Shown: positions 6,344 through 6,513 of the stretch, in pieces | Layout: each line of letters begins with the position of its first letter | Position numbering within the stretch: the stretch's first letter is position 1 | DNA from: Bacillota bacterium | GTDB taxonomy: Bacteria > Bacillota > Clostridia > Acetivibrionales > JAKOSZ01 | Length of the DNA stretch: 6,513 nt | Assembly: GCA_029776555.1 (NCBI GenBank) | Contig: JAKOSZ010000063.1 | Span: 1-6,513 of the forward strand | Reading direction: 5' to 3' | Position numbers and translations under genes: made by a program | The notes under the pieces: model-generated | Seen by the model: only the letters and a program-made list of their open reading frames with translations | Database searches by the model: none | Told to the model about the DNA's origin: nothing

Positions 6344-6377
6344 CATATGTTACTATATAATCAGGTGGTAACATATG
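6344..6377 (+). promoter_or_regulatory. tnpA: Stem-loop enclosing the tnpA start codon and flanking its Shine-Dalgarno site
   Basis: CATATGTTAC (6344-6353) is the exact reverse complement of GTAACATATG (6368-6377), whose last three bases are the tnpA ATG. The Shine-Dalgarno sequence AGGTGG (6363-6368) falls mostly in the 14-nt loop, and further pairs (T6354-G6367, A6355-T6366, T6356-G6365) would cover part of it. Folded mRNA would therefore hide the start codon. Structures masking the tnpA ribosome site are known in enteric IS200; that it acts this way here is inference. Confidence 0.55.
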
Positions 6378-6513
6378 GCACAAGTACATTATGGACGTGG
6401 TCATGTTTATTCTATTCAATATCACATTGTGTGGTGTGTAAAATACAGGCATAAAATATTAACTGATAAAATAGAAAAAACCTTAATAGAATTGTTACAC
6501 AAAATTGCTGCAG
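6375..6513 (+). CDS. tnpA: IS200/IS605-family transposase TnpA, N-terminal part (3' end outside window)
   Basis: The frame from ATG 6375 is open to the right edge, giving 46 residues that begin MAQVHYGRGHVYSIQYHIVW and continue CVKYRHKILTDKIEKTLIEL. The pattern xxYHIVWCxKYRxKIL is the first beta-strand and loop of the Y1 (HUH) transposases of IS200/IS605, small dimeric enzymes that cut and rejoin single-stranded element ends. The HUH metal-binding motif and catalytic tyrosine would lie downstream, outside the window. AGGTGG (6363-6368) is a fitting Shine-Dalgarno site 6 nt before the ATG. Codon use is AT-rich, unlike the threonine genes. No frameshift or stop is seen in the visible part. A REP-associated tyrosine transposase is a possible alternative, but the left-end hairpin favours a true IS. 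Confidence 0.85.
   Translation, partial: MAQVHYGRGHVYSIQYHIVWCVKYRHKILTDKIEKTLIELLHKIAA

Larger units (their letters stand above)
6241..6513 (+). mobile_element. IS200/IS605-family insertion sequence, left end and start of tnpA (truncated by window)
   Basis: Three things mark the element: a long hairpin at its left end (6241-6284), a sharp drop to AT-rich sequence after it, and a Y1-type transposase N-terminus at 6375. IS200/IS605 elements have no terminal inverted repeats or target duplications; their ends are recognised as single-stranded subterminal hairpins. The exact left boundary cannot be set from one copy. It probably lies between the T-run of the preceding terminator (about 6234) and the hairpin foot at 6241. 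Whether a tnpB gene follows tnpA is not visible. Confidence 0.8.

Noticed and set aside
6356..6361. Perfect TATAAT before tnpA
   Set aside because: The TTGATT at 6329-6334 is 21 bp away, too far, and the resulting transcript would start after most of the Shine-Dalgarno site. The tnpA promoter is left unassigned.

Overview
The window looks like chromosomal DNA from a Gram-positive anaerobe of the Clostridia type. This is inferred from strong purine-rich Shine-Dalgarno sites, heavy use of AGG (Arg) and ATA (Ile) codons, roughly half G+C by eye, a UPF0735 ACT-domain gene directly upstream of hom, and an aspartokinase closely resembling the Bacillus YclM type. The genus cannot be fixed from the sequence alone. 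All genes read on the + strand.

Layout: (1) positions 2-1066 hold the 3' part of a patatin-like phospholipase whose start lies off the left edge. (2) A leader of about 195 bp with small hairpins precedes thrC (threonine synthase, best start 1262), which ends at 2764 and is followed by a strong intrinsic terminator (2823-2868). (3) A well-formed promoter with an extended -10 (2920-2948) starts a second unit: a UPF0735 ACT-domain protein (2999-3442), hom (homoserine dehydrogenase, 3458-4729) and an aspartokinase (4827-6185), closed by a near-perfect intrinsic terminator (6203-6233). (4) Immediately after it, an AT-rich IS200/IS605-type insertion sequence begins: a 44-nt terminal hairpin (6241-6284), an AT-rich leader, and the first 46 codons of the Y1 transposase tnpA (6375 to the right edge).

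Together the central genes encode the threonine branch of the aspartate pathway: aspartokinase (first step), homoserine dehydrogenase (third step) and threonine synthase (last step). Aspartate-semialdehyde dehydrogenase (asd) and homoserine kinase (thrB) are not in the window. Three of the four proteins in this block carry, or consist largely of, ACT regulatory domains, which fits end-product control. The UPF0735 protein may be a local regulator, but this is inference.

I did not find a convincing new system. The most interesting signals are structural: a perfect 10-bp inverted repeat that would bury the tnpA start codon in a hairpin, the compact terminal hairpin of the element, and a small dyad over the promoter of the hom unit.
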